Shown: positions 25,930-35,269, numbered from the stretch's first letter. The stretch is 64,000 nucleotides of DNA from an uncultured Microbacterium sp. (GCA_913774665.1 CAJYHN010000002.1:620001-684000), one strand, 5' to 3'. A program made the numbers and translations. The notes: a model not told the origin generated them from the sequence alone.

Positions 25930-28875
25930 TCAGCCCGCGGGTGTGGCCGAGGGAGTCGGGGTCGGCGTGGTGCTGGCCGTACCGCCCTGGCCCTGCGACT
26001 CGAGGTCCAGCAGGCGCTGGACGGCCGCGGTGAGGCGCGCATCCTGCGTGGCAAAGCCCGAGAGGTCACCGCTCGTGAGCGCCGACTGGCGTGCCGTCAG
26101 CGCGTCGCGCGCCTCCTGCAGGGCGGCCGCGTAGTCGCCCGTCGGAGCCGTGGTGCCCGACGATCCGCCGGTGCCGCTGTTCTGGTCGGTCGGGGTGACG
26201 GTCTCATCACCCGTGTTCGCTCCGGAGTCACCGCCGAACAACGTGTCGAGCGCCTCGCTGAGGGTGTTCTCGAACGCGATCTTGTTGCCGAAGGCCACGA
26301 GCACGCGTCTCAGCTGAGGGAGCTTCGTATCACCCGACGACTGCACGAAGACCGGCTGCACGTACAACAGGCCGCCACCGACCGGGAGGGTCAGCAGGTT
26401 GCCGTTGAGCACTTGCGACTGCCCCTGCTTCAGGATGTTGATCTGCGACGAGACGTTCGTATCGGAGTCGAACGTGTTCTGCACCTGGCCGGGCCCGGGC
26501 ACCGTGGTCGACGAATCGATCACGAGCATCCGGAGCTTGCCGTAGTCGTCGCGTTTGGTCCCCTGCTGGCTGCCCGCATTGGAGTCGACGGCGAGATAGC
26601 CCGTTAGCACGTTCCTCGCCTGCCCGCCCTGAGACGCCGGGATGAAGCTCGTGAACATCGAGTACGACGGGTCGTCCTGGTTCGGCATCTTCATCGTGAG
26701 GTAGTACGGCGGCTGGAACGTCGCCGGGTCCTGCGGGTCGTTCGGGGTCGTCCAGCGGTTGTCCTGCTGGAAGAACGAACGCGCGTCGTCGACGTGGTAG
26801 ACGCCGAGCATCGAGCGCTGGACCTTCATGAGGTCGGTCGGATAGCGCACGTGGCTCATGAGGTCGGCCGACATGTCGGTCCACGGCTTGAGGGTCGTGG
26901 GGTAGATGTTCTGCCACGCCTTGAGCAGCGGGTCCTGGTCGTCCCACGCGTACAGGCTCACCGAGCCGTCGTAGGCGTCGACCGTGGCCTTGACCGAGTT
27001 GCGGATGTAGTTGATGTCATCCAGCGCGTAGGTGGGAGCCGGGTTGTTCGAGTCGGCGATCGCCCGCGAGAGCGAGACGCCCGAGGAGTACGGGTAGTTC
27101 GCGCTCGTGGTGTAGCCGTCGATGACCCACTTGATGCGTCCGTCGACGACCGTGGGGTACGGGTCGCTGTCGAGCGTCAGGTACGGCGCGAGCTTCTGCA
27201 CGCGCTGCTTGGGGTTGCGGTCGTAGAGGATCTGCGAGTCGGAGTTGACGTAGTCCGAGAAGAGGATCTGCTCCGACTGGAACTTCAGCGCGTAGATGAG
27301 GCGGTTGAAGACGTTGCCGACGCTGGGTCCGCCGTTGCCGGCGAAGGTCGTGCGCGTCTCGTTGCCGCCGTCGGCGCCGAGCGGGTAGTCGAGCTCGATC
27401 GGCTCCCCGCCCTCGGGACCGCCCACGATCGAGTACGGCGGCGACTGCTCACCGAAGTACACGCGGGGCTCGTACTTGAGGTCGGTCAGGAAGCCGGTGC
27501 CGGGGATGGCCTGCTCGAGGAAGACCGGGTCGCCGTCGGCGGTGCGCTCGTTACCGGCGGCCGCGACCATGCCGTAGCCGTGCGTGTAGACGAGGGTCGT
27601 GTTCTGCCACGAGGCGGCGTCGCCGAGCTGACCGATGTTCAGCTCGCGCAGCGACACCACGGTGTCCTGCGTCTGGCCGTTGATCGTGTACCGGTCGACG
27701 TCGAGCGGGGTGTTGAACTGGTAGTACGCGCGGTACTGCTCGAGCTGGCGGACCGTCGGGCCGATGATCGCGGGGTCCATGATGCGCAGCTGCGCGGTGG
27801 ACTCGGCGTCGTTGCGCAGCTGACCCGCCTGGGCCGTCGTGGTGGCCTGGAAGTTCTCTTTCTCGATGTTGTCGAGGCCGTAGGCGGCCTTCGTTCCGTC
27901 GAGGTTGCGCTGGTAGTACTGGCTCTCGAGGGCGAGCTCGTTCGGACGCACCTGGAACGTGGTCACCGCCCACGGGATGGCGGCGCCGACGACGATCGCC
28001 GAGACGACCAGCAGCGCGGTACCGATGAGCGGGTAGCGCCAGCGACCGAGGAAGGCCGTGACGAAGAACGCGAGGGCCACGATGACCGCCGCGATCGCGA
28101 GGATCGTCTGGCCGGGGATCACGGCGTTGGTGCCGACGTAGCCGGGACCGGTGATGCGCTCGGACGGCTCCACGAGCGTGCGGAAGCGGTCGAGCCAGAG
28201 GCTCGCACCCTGCAGCAGCAGGTAGAGGCCGGCGAGGATCGCGAGCTGGATGCGGGCGGCCTTCGAGATGCGCAGCTCACGCTGCCCGACGCGCACCGAG
28301 CCGTACAGGTACGAGACCACACCCGTGAGCAGGAGGCACACCAGCACCACCGCGGACGCGAAGCCGAGGGCGGCGGCGTAGAACGGCATCCCGAACAGAT
28401 AGAAACCGGTGTCGAGACCGAACTGGGGGTCGGTGGTGGAGGTGGAGACGCCGTTGAACCACAGCCACGTGGTCTCCCACTGGGCGGAGGCGGCGAAGCC
28501 CGCGAAGAAGCCGAAGAAGATCGGGATGCCCCACATGGCGAGCCGGCGGAGCGGCTCGACGACCTCCTGATAGCGGTCGAGCTGCGAGCTCAGACGCGCG
28601 TACACCGGTCGCAGCCGATAGGCGAGCTGGATGACGCCCCACACGGGCAACGCCATCGCGATAAAACCGACGACGAACATCACGCTCCGGCCGATCCACT
28701 GGGTGGTCAGCACGGTGGTGAAGCCCAGCTGCGAGAACCACAGCCAGTCGGAATACAGGTTCGCGAAGACGAAGAACGCCACGACGAGCGCTGCGATCAC
28801 CGCCAGAGTGATCGAGATGATCCGTCGAGAGCGGTTAGGGGGCGTGGCCTGATTCGGCGCCGAGGTCGTGGTCAC
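25930..28875 (-). CDS. UPF0182 family membrane protein
   Basis: A 981-residue protein with about seven membrane helices in the first 330 residues, a large extracytoplasmic domain of about 550 residues (for example YRYYQFN-like and DYVNSDSQILYDRNP segments) and an acidic, Thr/Pro-rich C-terminal tail. The M. tuberculosis counterpart is Rv3193c; its function is unknown. The GTG start has TAGGAT exactly 6 nt upstream and no ribosome-binding site. The adjacent PDZ protease and DUF2342 protein form the same trio as Rv3193c-Rv3195. Confidence 0.93.
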   Translation of the reverse strand: MTTTSAPNQATPPNRSRRIISITLAVIAALVVAFFVFANLYSDWLWFSQLGFTTVLTTQWIGRSVMFVVGFIAMALPVWGVIQLAYRLRPVYARLSSQLDRYQEVVEPLRRLAMWGIPIFFGFFAGFAASAQWETTWLWFNGVSTSTTDPQFGLDTGFYLFGMPFYAAALGFASAVVLVCLLLTGVVSYLYGSVRVGQRELRISKAARIQLAILAGLYLLLQGASLWLDRFRTLVEPSERITGPGYVGTNAVIPGQTILAIAAVIVALAFFVTAFLGRWRYPLIGTALLVVSAIVVGAAIPWAVTTFQVRPNELALESQYYQRNLDGTKAAYGLDNIEKENFQATTTAQAGQLRNDAESTAQLRIMDPAIIGPTVRQLEQYRAYYQFNTPLDVDRYTINGQTQDTVVSLRELNIGQLGDAASWQNTTLVYTHGYGMVAAAGNERTADGDPVFLEQAIPGTGFLTDLKYEPRVYFGEQSPPYSIVGGPEGGEPIELDYPLGADGGNETRTTFAGNGGPSVGNVFNRLIYALKFQSEQILFSDYVNSDSQILYDRNPKQRVQKLAPYLTLDSDPYPTVVDGRIKWVIDGYTTSANYPYSSGVSLSRAIADSNNPAPTYALDDINYIRNSVKATVDAYDGSVSLYAWDDQDPLLKAWQNIYPTTLKPWTDMSADLMSHVRYPTDLMKVQRSMLGVYHVDDARSFFQQDNRWTTPNDPQDPATFQPPYYLTMKMPNQDDPSYSMFTSFIPASQGGQARNVLTGYLAVDSNAGSQQGTKRDDYGKLRMLVIDSSTTVPGPGQVQNTFDSDTNVSSQINILKQGQSQVLNGNLLTLPVGGGLLYVQPVFVQSSGDTKLPQLRRVLVAFGNKIAFENTLSEALDTLFGGDSGANTGDETVTPTDQNSGTGGSSGTTAPTGDYAAALQEARDALTARQSALTSGDLSGFATQDARLTAAVQRLLDLESQGQGGTASTTPTPTPSATPAG

Positions 28876-28881
28876 CCGTCC

Positions 28882-28887
28882 ATCCTA
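28882..28887 (-). promoter_or_regulatory. Candidate -10 (TAGGAT), leaderless geometry
   Basis: TAGGAT, a 6-nt spacer (GGACGG), then the GTG of the UPF0182 gene. The gap to the upstream Lon-like gene is only 48 bp, so both independent and read-through transcription are possible. Confidence 0.55.
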
Positions 28888-28923
28888 GGCGCGCCCTGCC
28901 TGGGGTTCGCCGTGAAAGGTCGA

Positions 28924-30045
28924 TCACGAAGTACACGTCGGGAGGGCGTCGAGATCGCCCCCGTCGCGGATGGTCTCGAGGACCGTGAGCGACTGTTTCA
29001 GCGTCGACGTCGAGAACACGCGGATGCCGTCGGGCACGTGACCCACGACTTCGTTGCAGTTCGCCTCGGGGGCGAGGAACCAGGTGGCTCCGGCATCCCG
29101 AGCTCCGTAGAGCTTCTGACGGATGCCACCGATGGGGCCCACGTTCCCGTCGGCGTCGATCGTGCCGGTGCCGGCGATGTGCTGGCCGCCGGTCAGGTCG
29201 CCGGGCGACATCTTGTCGATGATCCCGAGGGCGAACATCATGCCCGCGCTCGGGCCGCCGACGTCGTTGAGCTGGATCTTCACGTCGACGGGCAGGTCGA
29301 ACGTCATCATCAGCCCGACGCCCAGCAGGTACTGCGTCTGACCGTTCACGTCGGCCTGCCGGGGCGTGATCTGGACAGTGGATGCCGTGCCGTCGCGCTC
29401 GTAACCGACGGTGACCGGGGCTCCGGCGGCCTTCTGCACGGCGGCGCGGACGTCGTCGATGCTCGCGACCGCCGCACCGTCGACGGAGGTGATGACGTCC
29501 TTCTGCTGCAGCAGGCCCTTCGCGGCACCCGAGTCGTCGATCGTGCCGACGGCGATCTGCTGCGCAACGTCGTACCCGAGCTCCCGGAGGGCCGCGGCGC
29601 TCGCCTCGAGCTGCGAGTCGGTCATGAGGGCGGCGTTCTCGGTGTTGCGCTGCTCGGTGCTCTGCCCCGCGGGGAAGATGCGGTCGATCGGGACGACGGC
29701 GCGCGACCTGTCGAACCAGGCCGACGCCAGCTCGATCCACGAAGGAGTGTGCTCGCGGTTGCCGCTGACCTGGACGGTCAGCAGGTCGAGCTGGCCGGTG
29801 CCGGTGGAGTCCTTCTCGTCGGGCACCGTGATCAGGGGCACCTGCTGACCGTCGGCCCCGGCGGTGGTGCCGAGCGTGTTGTAGACCGGGCCGGGCTGCT
29901 GGATGACGTACGCCGAGGGCAGGAACGTCATCACGAACAGCACGATCACGGCGATCGTGAGCGACCACACGCCGACGACGGTGCCGCGCCTCCACCTCTG
30001 TCGAGGGGCGGGCACGACGGAGACGTTCTCATCGAACAGGGTCAC
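28924..30045 (-). CDS. Membrane-anchored PDZ/Lon-like serine protease (YlbL type)
   Basis: A 373-residue protein with one N-terminal membrane helix (about residues 24-45), an extracytoplasmic PDZ domain (LLQQKDVITSVDGAAVASI, about 185-205) and a C-terminal Lon-type proteolytic domain. The Ser/Lys dyad is seen in GGPSAGMMF and GGIRQKLYGA. It resembles YlbL of Bacillus and Rv3194c. The GTG at 30045 (VTLFDEN) is preferred for AAAGG upstream; the longer frame runs into the divergent gene. It probably processes exported proteins; substrates are unknown. Confidence 0.9.
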   Translation of the reverse strand: MTLFDENVSVVPAPRQRWRRGTVVGVWSLTIAVIVLFVMTFLPSAYVIQQPGPVYNTLGTTAGADGQQVPLITVPDEKDSTGTGQLDLLTVQVSGNREHTPSWIELASAWFDRSRAVVPIDRIFPAGQSTEQRNTENAALMTDSQLEASAAALRELGYDVAQQIAVGTIDDSGAAKGLLQQKDVITSVDGAAVASIDDVRAAVQKAAGAPVTVGYERDGTASTVQITPRQADVNGQTQYLLGVGLMMTFDLPVDVKIQLNDVGGPSAGMMFALGIIDKMSPGDLTGGQHIAGTGTIDADGNVGPIGGIRQKLYGARDAGATWFLAPEANCNEVVGHVPDGIRVFSTSTLKQSLTVLETIRDGGDLDALPTCTS

Positions 30046-30126
30046 GGTCTCAATCCTTTGCCGGGTCGTTCGCGCGCGGCGTAAGCGGCGAGAGGCCGGG
30101 CCGACAGATGCGGGTAAGCGTGCGAC

Positions 30127-30132
30127 TAGCGT
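30127..30132 (+). promoter_or_regulatory. Candidate -10 (TAGCGT) of the DUF2342 gene
   Basis: TAGCGT lies 39 nt before the GTG at 30172, in the divergent gap with the PDZ protease gene, followed by a GAAAGG ribosome-binding site. The reverse strand reads TACGCT at 30128-30133, so the site may serve both directions. Confidence 0.4.
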
Positions 30133-30171
30133 AGGACTCGTTCCCCCAGACCTGGCTGAAAGGCGGCTGAA

Positions 30172-31635
30172 GTGGCAGACGACAACCCCGGCGGCGACCG
30201 GAGCCCCGAGGACGAGTTCCAAGAACTCATGCGCCGTCTCATGTCAGGCGATGTCAGCGGAATCGACCCCGAACAGCTCTCCCGGCTGTCGGGCATGCAG
30301 ATCGATCCCGCGATGCTGCAGGCGGTCATGGCGCAGCTTCAGGGCGCCTTCGCCGGCACGAACGAGGGCGTCGACTGGAGCCTGGCCGAGCGCCAGGCCC
30401 TGCACATCGCCAACCAGGACGGCTTGGGCGTGACCACCGGTCAGCGCACCGACATCGACCAGGCGTTCACCCTCGCCGCACTGTGGCTGGGCGAGGCCAC
30501 CTCGATCAGCGACCTCCCCCATCCCCCGCGCGCCGTCACCCGCGGCGCCTGGGTGAGCGCGACTCTGCCCGTCTGGCAGGAGCTCGCCGAGCCCGTCGCA
30601 ACGAGCATCGCCGACGCCCTCACCGCAGCCCTCGGACAGCAGGCACCCGACGACATGCAGGAGATGATCGCCGGAGCCGGTCGCCTCATGCGCACCGTCG
30701 GCGGGTCGCTCTTCGCCACCCAGCTCGGCCAGGTCGTCGGCCGCCTGTCGACCGAGGTGGTCGGTGGTGGAGACGTCGGCATCCCCGTCATGCCCGACGG
30801 CGAGGCCGCGATCCTGCCGCAGAACTTCGCCGACTTCGGTCGCGACCTCGAGATCCCCGAGGATCAGCTGGCCCTCTACCTCGCCACCCGCGAGCTCGCA
30901 CACGCGCGCCTGTTCCGTCACGCCCGCTGGCTGCGCCTGCACGTCATCTCGCAGGTGCGCGACTTCGCCCGCGGCATCCACGTCGACACCGCCGCCCTCG
31001 AAGACCTCGCCTCGCGCTTCGACCCGACGCAGCCCGAAGAGCTTCGCGGCGCCCTCGAGAGCGGAGCCCTGCTGCCCGAGCGCTCCGAAGAGCAGACCGC
31101 GGCCCTCACGCGCCTCGAGAACCTGCTCGCCACGATCGAGGGCTGGGTCGACGTGGTCACCGAGGACGCCACCTCGCGGTTGCCCTCGGCCGGACGCATC
31201 GCCGAAGCCGTGCGCCGCCGTCGCGCGGTGGGCGGACCCGCCGAGCAGGCGCTCGGCGCCCTGGTCGGCCTCGAACTGCGCCCGCGCCGCATGCGCGAGG
31301 CCGCGGCCATGTGGCGCGCCGTCACCGACGCCGTCGGCGTCGACGGTCGCGACGGACTGTGGGACTACCCCGACCTCATGCCGTCGTCGGAGGACATCGA
31401 CGACCCCGCAGCGCTCATCGCGCGCCTGACGGCCGCCTCACGTGGAGAAGCGGCCCCCTCCGACGCCATGGACGACGCGCTCGCGCAGCTGCTGGCCGAG
31501 GAGGCCGACGGCGGGCGGCGCGACGCCGAGGGCGGGACCCCGGATGCCGCGGACCCGGGCGATGCGACGGGGGACGCCGACCGCGACGGCGGCGATGACG
31601 ACGGAGCGGCACCGGGAGATCAGCGTCCGGTGTGA
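30172..31635 (+). CDS. DUF2342 zinc-dependent metalloprotease-like protein
   Basis: A 487-residue protein of the actinobacterial DUF2342 family, annotated as putative zinc hydrolases related to an F420-biosynthesis-associated group. N-terminal signatures are DEFQELMRRLMSG and DWSLAERQALHIA; the central ATRELAHARLFRHARWLRLH holds the metal-site-like helix. The C-terminal 60 residues are acidic and disordered. The start GTG has GAAAGG upstream. Its counterpart Rv3195 lies in the same divergent position to the PDZ protease. Catalysis is unproven. Confidence 0.87.
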   Translation: MADDNPGGDRSPEDEFQELMRRLMSGDVSGIDPEQLSRLSGMQIDPAMLQAVMAQLQGAFAGTNEGVDWSLAERQALHIANQDGLGVTTGQRTDIDQAFTLAALWLGEATSISDLPHPPRAVTRGAWVSATLPVWQELAEPVATSIADALTAALGQQAPDDMQEMIAGAGRLMRTVGGSLFATQLGQVVGRLSTEVVGGGDVGIPVMPDGEAAILPQNFADFGRDLEIPEDQLALYLATRELAHARLFRHARWLRLHVISQVRDFARGIHVDTAALEDLASRFDPTQPEELRGALESGALLPERSEEQTAALTRLENLLATIEGWVDVVTEDATSRLPSAGRIAEAVRRRRAVGGPAEQALGALVGLELRPRRMREAAAMWRAVTDAVGVDGRDGLWDYPDLMPSSEDIDDPAALIARLTAASRGEAAPSDAMDDALAQLLAEEADGGRRDAEGGTPDAADPGDATGDADRDGGDDDGAAPGDQRPV

Positions 31636-31738
31636 CGCGCGCCTGGAGTGCGGTAGGCCGGTGGCCCGGTGTGCGTCGCGGGGCCGGTTGTGACACGGGA
31701 CCGAAGGCTGTTGTGCGCGGTGAACCCGTCTCGAGCTG

Positions 31739-31776
31739 ACGCCCGTGGGGAGGACGACGTTCCTCCCCACGGGCGT
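31739..31776 (+). terminator. Terminator after the DUF2342 gene
   Basis: A perfect 16-bp stem (ACGCCCGTGGGGAGGA and its complement) with a 6-nt loop, followed by TTCGCCCTTTT. It isolates the next plus-strand gene. Confidence 0.88.
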
Positions 31777-31838
31777 TTCGCCCTTTTCGCCCTGGGGACA
31801 ACGGCATCCGGGATCTCGGTCAGCGCGATGATCGGGCG

Positions 31839-32687
31839 ATGATCCGACTCGATTCCGCTGCTCCCCCGCTCTGGCGTGCCGACGGGAGCGTCCAGTTCGG
31901 CGCCCCCGCGGTGGCCGTCTCGCCGTTCACCGGTTCGTGGGTCGACGTCGTCGTCGCGGCCCTGGCCGAGGGGACGAACTCGACCGCGGTGCGGGGGCTC
32001 GCCCGCGTGCACGGGGCCGGGGATGGCGAGGCCGACGCCTTCCTCGCGGCGGTCGCGCCGGCGTTGGCGCGGAGGACGCGGCATCCCTCTCTCGCCCTTC
32101 AGGTCGACGACGATCTTCCGGCGCGGGCGACTCGCGCCGTGTTGGCAGCGTTGCCCGCTCGCACGCGCGTCGTTCCCTGGGCGGGAACGGCGACCGAAGA
32201 CGTCGCCCCCGGGACGCGCGTCGTGCTGCTCGCCGCGCACCGGGTCGACCCGCGGCGGGCGGGGCCGCTCGTCCGGGACGACGTGACCCACGTACCTCTC
32301 GTCCTCGACGGATCGGGCGCCCGTATCGGCCCGGTCGTCGCACCGGGACGGACCGCCTGCCTGGCGTGTCTCGACGCCGATCAGCGCCGCGAAGACCCGG
32401 AATGGGCCACGGTGGCCGCCCAGCTGATCGGCAGACCCCGACCCGAGGTCGACGTGGCCCTCGCCGCCGAGGCCGGTCGGGCGGCGAGGTTCCTGCTCAC
32501 CGCTCCGATCGGGCGGACGACGAGGTCGTTGCACCTGCGCGGCGACTCGCTCCGGCGGGCCTGGACGCTGCATCGGCCGAGCGCAGACTGCCACTGCCGA
32601 TCTCCCGAAGGAAACGCGACGGAGACCGCTCGCCCCGCCCTCGACCCCGCGCCCAGCTCACCGACAACGTTCGCGCGGCTCGCGTGA
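31839..32687 (+). CDS. Orphan cyclodehydratase/ThiF-like (TOMM leader-binding type) protein
   Basis: A 282-residue protein whose central PGRTACLACLDADQRREDP and following VAAQL match the CxxC signature of bacteriocin cyclodehydratase / TOMM leader-peptide-binding proteins. No precursor peptide, YcaO or dehydrogenase gene is near, so it is an orphan. M. tuberculosis has a hypothetical gene (Rv3196) at the same place beside the DUF2342 gene. Its 3' 191 bp overlap the convergent uvrD2. There is no ribosome-binding site; GATGAT lies 6 nt before the ATG. Function unknown. Confidence 0.72.
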   Translation: MIRLDSAAPPLWRADGSVQFGAPAVAVSPFTGSWVDVVVAALAEGTNSTAVRGLARVHGAGDGEADAFLAAVAPALARRTRHPSLALQVDDDLPARATRAVLAALPARTRVVPWAGTATEDVAPGTRVVLLAAHRVDPRRAGPLVRDDVTHVPLVLDGSGARIGPVVAPGRTACLACLDADQRREDPEWATVAAQLIGRPRPEVDVALAAEAGRAARFLLTAPIGRTTRSLHLRGDSLRRAWTLHRPSADCHCRSPEGNATETARPALDPAPSSPTTFARLA

Positions 32688-34248
32688 CGCCGACATACGC
32701 GAGGCGTCGCTCCTCGTCGACCGCCTCGAACGTCTTCGCGTACGAGATCGGCAAGAGCCCCTCGCTGACTCCGACGAGGTACACGTGATCCCACTCCAGA
32801 CCCTTCGCCGCGTGGAGCGTCGCCAGCGTCACCGTGCGGGTGGTTGGCTCGTGCTGATCGCGCGCTCGGGCCTGCAGGTCGTCGGTGAAGGAGCGCAGAT
32901 CCGTGCCCGCGGGGGCTTCCTCGGCCAGCCGCAGCAGAGCCGCGCGCGCCTCCCACGCCTCTCGCAGAGCGCCGCCCGCCTCGGGCGGGTCGTCCGTAAG
33001 CCCGACGCTGCGCAGCACGTCGCGCACGGTCGGCAGGAAGCCCGTCTCGAGGGGCGCCACGGACGCCGCCCGCAGAGCCATGAGCGCCTGACGCACCTCG
33101 GGCAGGTCGAAGAACTTGCGCCCGCCCAGGACCGACGCGGCGACACCCACCTTCGCCAGGGCCGAGAGCAGCGCCGCCGACTGGGCGTGCGAGCGGTACA
33201 GCACGGCGATGTCGTGAGGATCGATCCCGCGCGAGAGCGAGTCCCTGATCGAGCGGGCCACGGCGGCGGCCTCGTCTTCGTCGTCGTCGAAGGCGCGGAC
33301 GGTTGGTGTCGGGGTCTCGTCGTCGTTCGCGGCTTTCAGCTCGAGAGCACCGGCCCTGCCCCGCATGAGGTCGTTCGCGACGGCGAGCACGGGAGCGGTC
33401 GAGCGGTAGTTGCGCTCGAGACGCACCACGCGCGCGTCGTCATGGGTGCGCTCGAAATCGAGCAGATACCGCGCGTCGGCGCCGGTGAAGGAGTACACCG
33501 TCTGACTCGCATCGCCCACCACGCACAGGTCGCGACGATCCCCCAGCCACAGCTCGAGCAACCTGTTCTGCAGGGGAGAGACGTCCTGGTACTCATCCAC
33601 CGTGAAGTGCCGGTACTGCTCCCGCACCGCCGCGGCGACGCGCGGTTCGGCCTCGATCATGCCGGCGCACGTCAGCAGGACGTCCTCGAAGTCCATCTGA
33701 CGACGCTCGTCCTTGAGCTTCTCGTACGCCCGCTGCAGCGCCACGACCTGATCCACACCGAGGCGGCCGACGCCGTCGGGGCGGTCCGCCGCGTACTGCT
33801 CGATCGAGCGCAGGGTCACCTTGCGCCACTCGATCGCCGAGGCCACATCGCGCAGGGTCGCCGTGTCGGGGGCGAGTCCCACACCGTCGGCCGCGTGCGC
33901 GAGCATGCGGACCTTGTTGTCGATGATCGACGGAGCCTGGTCGCCGGCGAGCGTCGGCCAGAAGAAATTGACCTGCGCCAGGGCCGCCGCGTGGAAGGTG
34001 CGGGCCGACACCCCCGAAACCCCGAGAGCGCGCAGACGCCCGCGCATCTCTCCCGCGGCCTTGGCCGTGAAGGTCACCGCCATCACGCGCTGCGGCGAAT
34101 ACGCGCCGGTGTCGACGCCGTGGGCGATGCGACGCGTGATCACGCGTGTCTTGCCGGTACCCGCCCCCGCGAGCACGCACACCGGGCCGCGCAGCGCACG
34201 GGCGGCCTCGAGCTGGTACTCGTCGAGCCCCTCGAGCGGCGAGGTCAC
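32497..34248 (-). CDS. uvrD2: UvrD2-like superfamily 1 DNA helicase, short form
   Basis: A 583-residue 3'-5' SF1A helicase. Walker A GAGTGKT (residues 28-34), motif II VDEYQD, QTVYSFTGA, LERNYRST, LHAAKGLEWDHVYLVG and YVGVTRA are all present. Mycobacterial UvrD2 continues with a four-Cys element and an HRDC domain; here the protein stops in a low-complexity Arg/Ser/Ala tail (about 50 residues) that overlaps the convergent gene. The start GTG overlaps the nudC stop. It likely unwinds DNA in repair; loss of the C-terminal module may change substrate choice. Confidence 0.9.
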   Translation of the reverse strand: MTSPLEGLDEYQLEAARALRGPVCVLAGAGTGKTRVITRRIAHGVDTGAYSPQRVMAVTFTAKAAGEMRGRLRALGVSGVSARTFHAAALAQVNFFWPTLAGDQAPSIIDNKVRMLAHAADGVGLAPDTATLRDVASAIEWRKVTLRSIEQYAADRPDGVGRLGVDQVVALQRAYEKLKDERRQMDFEDVLLTCAGMIEAEPRVAAAVREQYRHFTVDEYQDVSPLQNRLLELWLGDRRDLCVVGDASQTVYSFTGADARYLLDFERTHDDARVVRLERNYRSTAPVLAVANDLMRGRAGALELKAANDDETPTPTVRAFDDDEDEAAAVARSIRDSLSRGIDPHDIAVLYRSHAQSAALLSALAKVGVAASVLGGRKFFDLPEVRQALMALRAASVAPLETGFLPTVRDVLRSVGLTDDPPEAGGALREAWEARAALLRLAEEAPAGTDLRSFTDDLQARARDQHEPTTRTVTLATLHAAKGLEWDHVYLVGVSEGLLPISYAKTFEAVDEERRLAYVGVTRAARTLSVSWARGRGRGERSPSRFLREIGSGSLRSADAASRPAGASRRAGATTSSSARSER

Positions 34249-35162
34249 GCGACGCCTCGATACCAGTCGTCGATGAGTCGGCGAGCGATGGACGCCGGCC
34301 CCGGAAGCATCGCCGAGCCCTCGCCGCGCAGGGCCGCACCGATCTCGTCACGGTCGAACCACCGCACCTCGACGATCTCGTCGCCGTCGGCCTGCGCCTC
34401 GTCATCGTCCACGACCACCGCGCGGAAGCCGAGCATCAGCGACCGCGGGTACGGCCACGCCTGCGAATTGCGGTACGCGATGTCGCGCAAGCGCACCCCG
34501 GCCTCTTCGCCCACCTCGCGTGCGACGGCATCTTCGAGCGACTCCCCCGCCTCGGCGAAGCCGGCGAAACATGAAAATCGGTCCCCGCCCCAGGCGGCGT
34601 TGGCACCGAGCAGGATGCGGTCGTCGCGGGTGGCGGACGTCACGAGCACGATCACCGCGGGATCGGTGCGCGGAAAGTGCTCGCGTCCGCACACGGGACA
34701 GTGGCGCGACCAGCCGGCCTGGCGCAGCTCGGTCGCCGAACCGCACGCCGGGCAGAAGGCGGCGTCGCGCAGCCACCCCGCCAGAGCGACGGCCGTGGTC
34801 AGCAGTTCGGCTTCACCGGCGGGCAGGTCTCCACCGGCGGCGCGGAGCGGGGACCACTCGGCATCCGGAACGGTCTCGTCGGGCGCACCGTCGCTCAACC
34901 CCGCCAGAACGACCGCGGTGCGGTCGGGCGTGCGTCCGAGGAATGCCCACTCGGTCACGACGTCATCGTCGACCTCCGTGGTCGACACCAGTGCGAGGTG
35001 GCCGTCGCGGAGCGGCGCGGCGTCGCGACGGATCGCGAGCACACGCGTGCCCGGTTCCGAGCGGAGGCGGCTCAGCAAACCCTCGTCGTCACGCTCACCA
35101 CCCGCGCGATCGACGGTCAATGGGGGACGGACCTCGGACGACGAAGACGCGGGACGCGGCAT
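34245..35162 (-). CDS. nudC: NAD+ diphosphatase
   Basis: A 305-residue NudC-type Nudix hydrolase cleaving NADH/NAD+ to NMNH and AMP, and in other bacteria removing NAD caps from RNA. The zinc ribbon is CPACG...CPVCG (about 170-190). The Nudix box spans FAEAGESLEDAVAREVGEEAG, and the NudC signature is SQAWPYPRS. The ATG at 35162 has GAGAGG 7 nt upstream and begins MPRPASSSSE; the longer frame adds unlikely residues. It is coupled to uvrD2 by 4 bp, as Rv3199c neighbours Rv3198c. Confidence 0.93.
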   Translation of the reverse strand: MPRPASSSSEVRPPLTVDRAGGERDDEGLLSRLRSEPGTRVLAIRRDAAPLRDGHLALVSTTEVDDDVVTEWAFLGRTPDRTAVVLAGLSDGAPDETVPDAEWSPLRAAGGDLPAGEAELLTTAVALAGWLRDAAFCPACGSATELRQAGWSRHCPVCGREHFPRTDPAVIVLVTSATRDDRILLGANAAWGGDRFSCFAGFAEAGESLEDAVAREVGEEAGVRLRDIAYRNSQAWPYPRSLMLGFRAVVVDDDEAQADGDEIVEVRWFDRDEIGAALRGEGSAMLPGPASIARRLIDDWYRGVA

Positions 35163-35257
35163 CGAGCACCTCTCTGACGGCGGGCAGCAAGCGGCGGTCG
35201 GAGGACCGACCTCCTCGGTCAAGGGCGTGGCGCGGGCCGGTGAAGGAAGGCCCGACC

Positions 35258-35263
35258 TACCCT
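35258..35263 (+). promoter_or_regulatory. Candidate -10 (TACCCT), leaderless geometry
   Basis: TACCCT, 6 nt (GGGGGC), then the ATG of the phosphotransferase gene. The same hexamer and spacing precede dapD at 62361. Confidence 0.55.
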
Positions 35264-35269
35264 GGGGGC

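Noticed and set aside
26794-30084. Very long open frame on the plus strand opposite the UPF0182 and PDZ protease genes
   Set aside because: It is the antisense shadow of two clearly recognised GC-rich genes, has no family motifs and is rich in Arg, Gly and Val.
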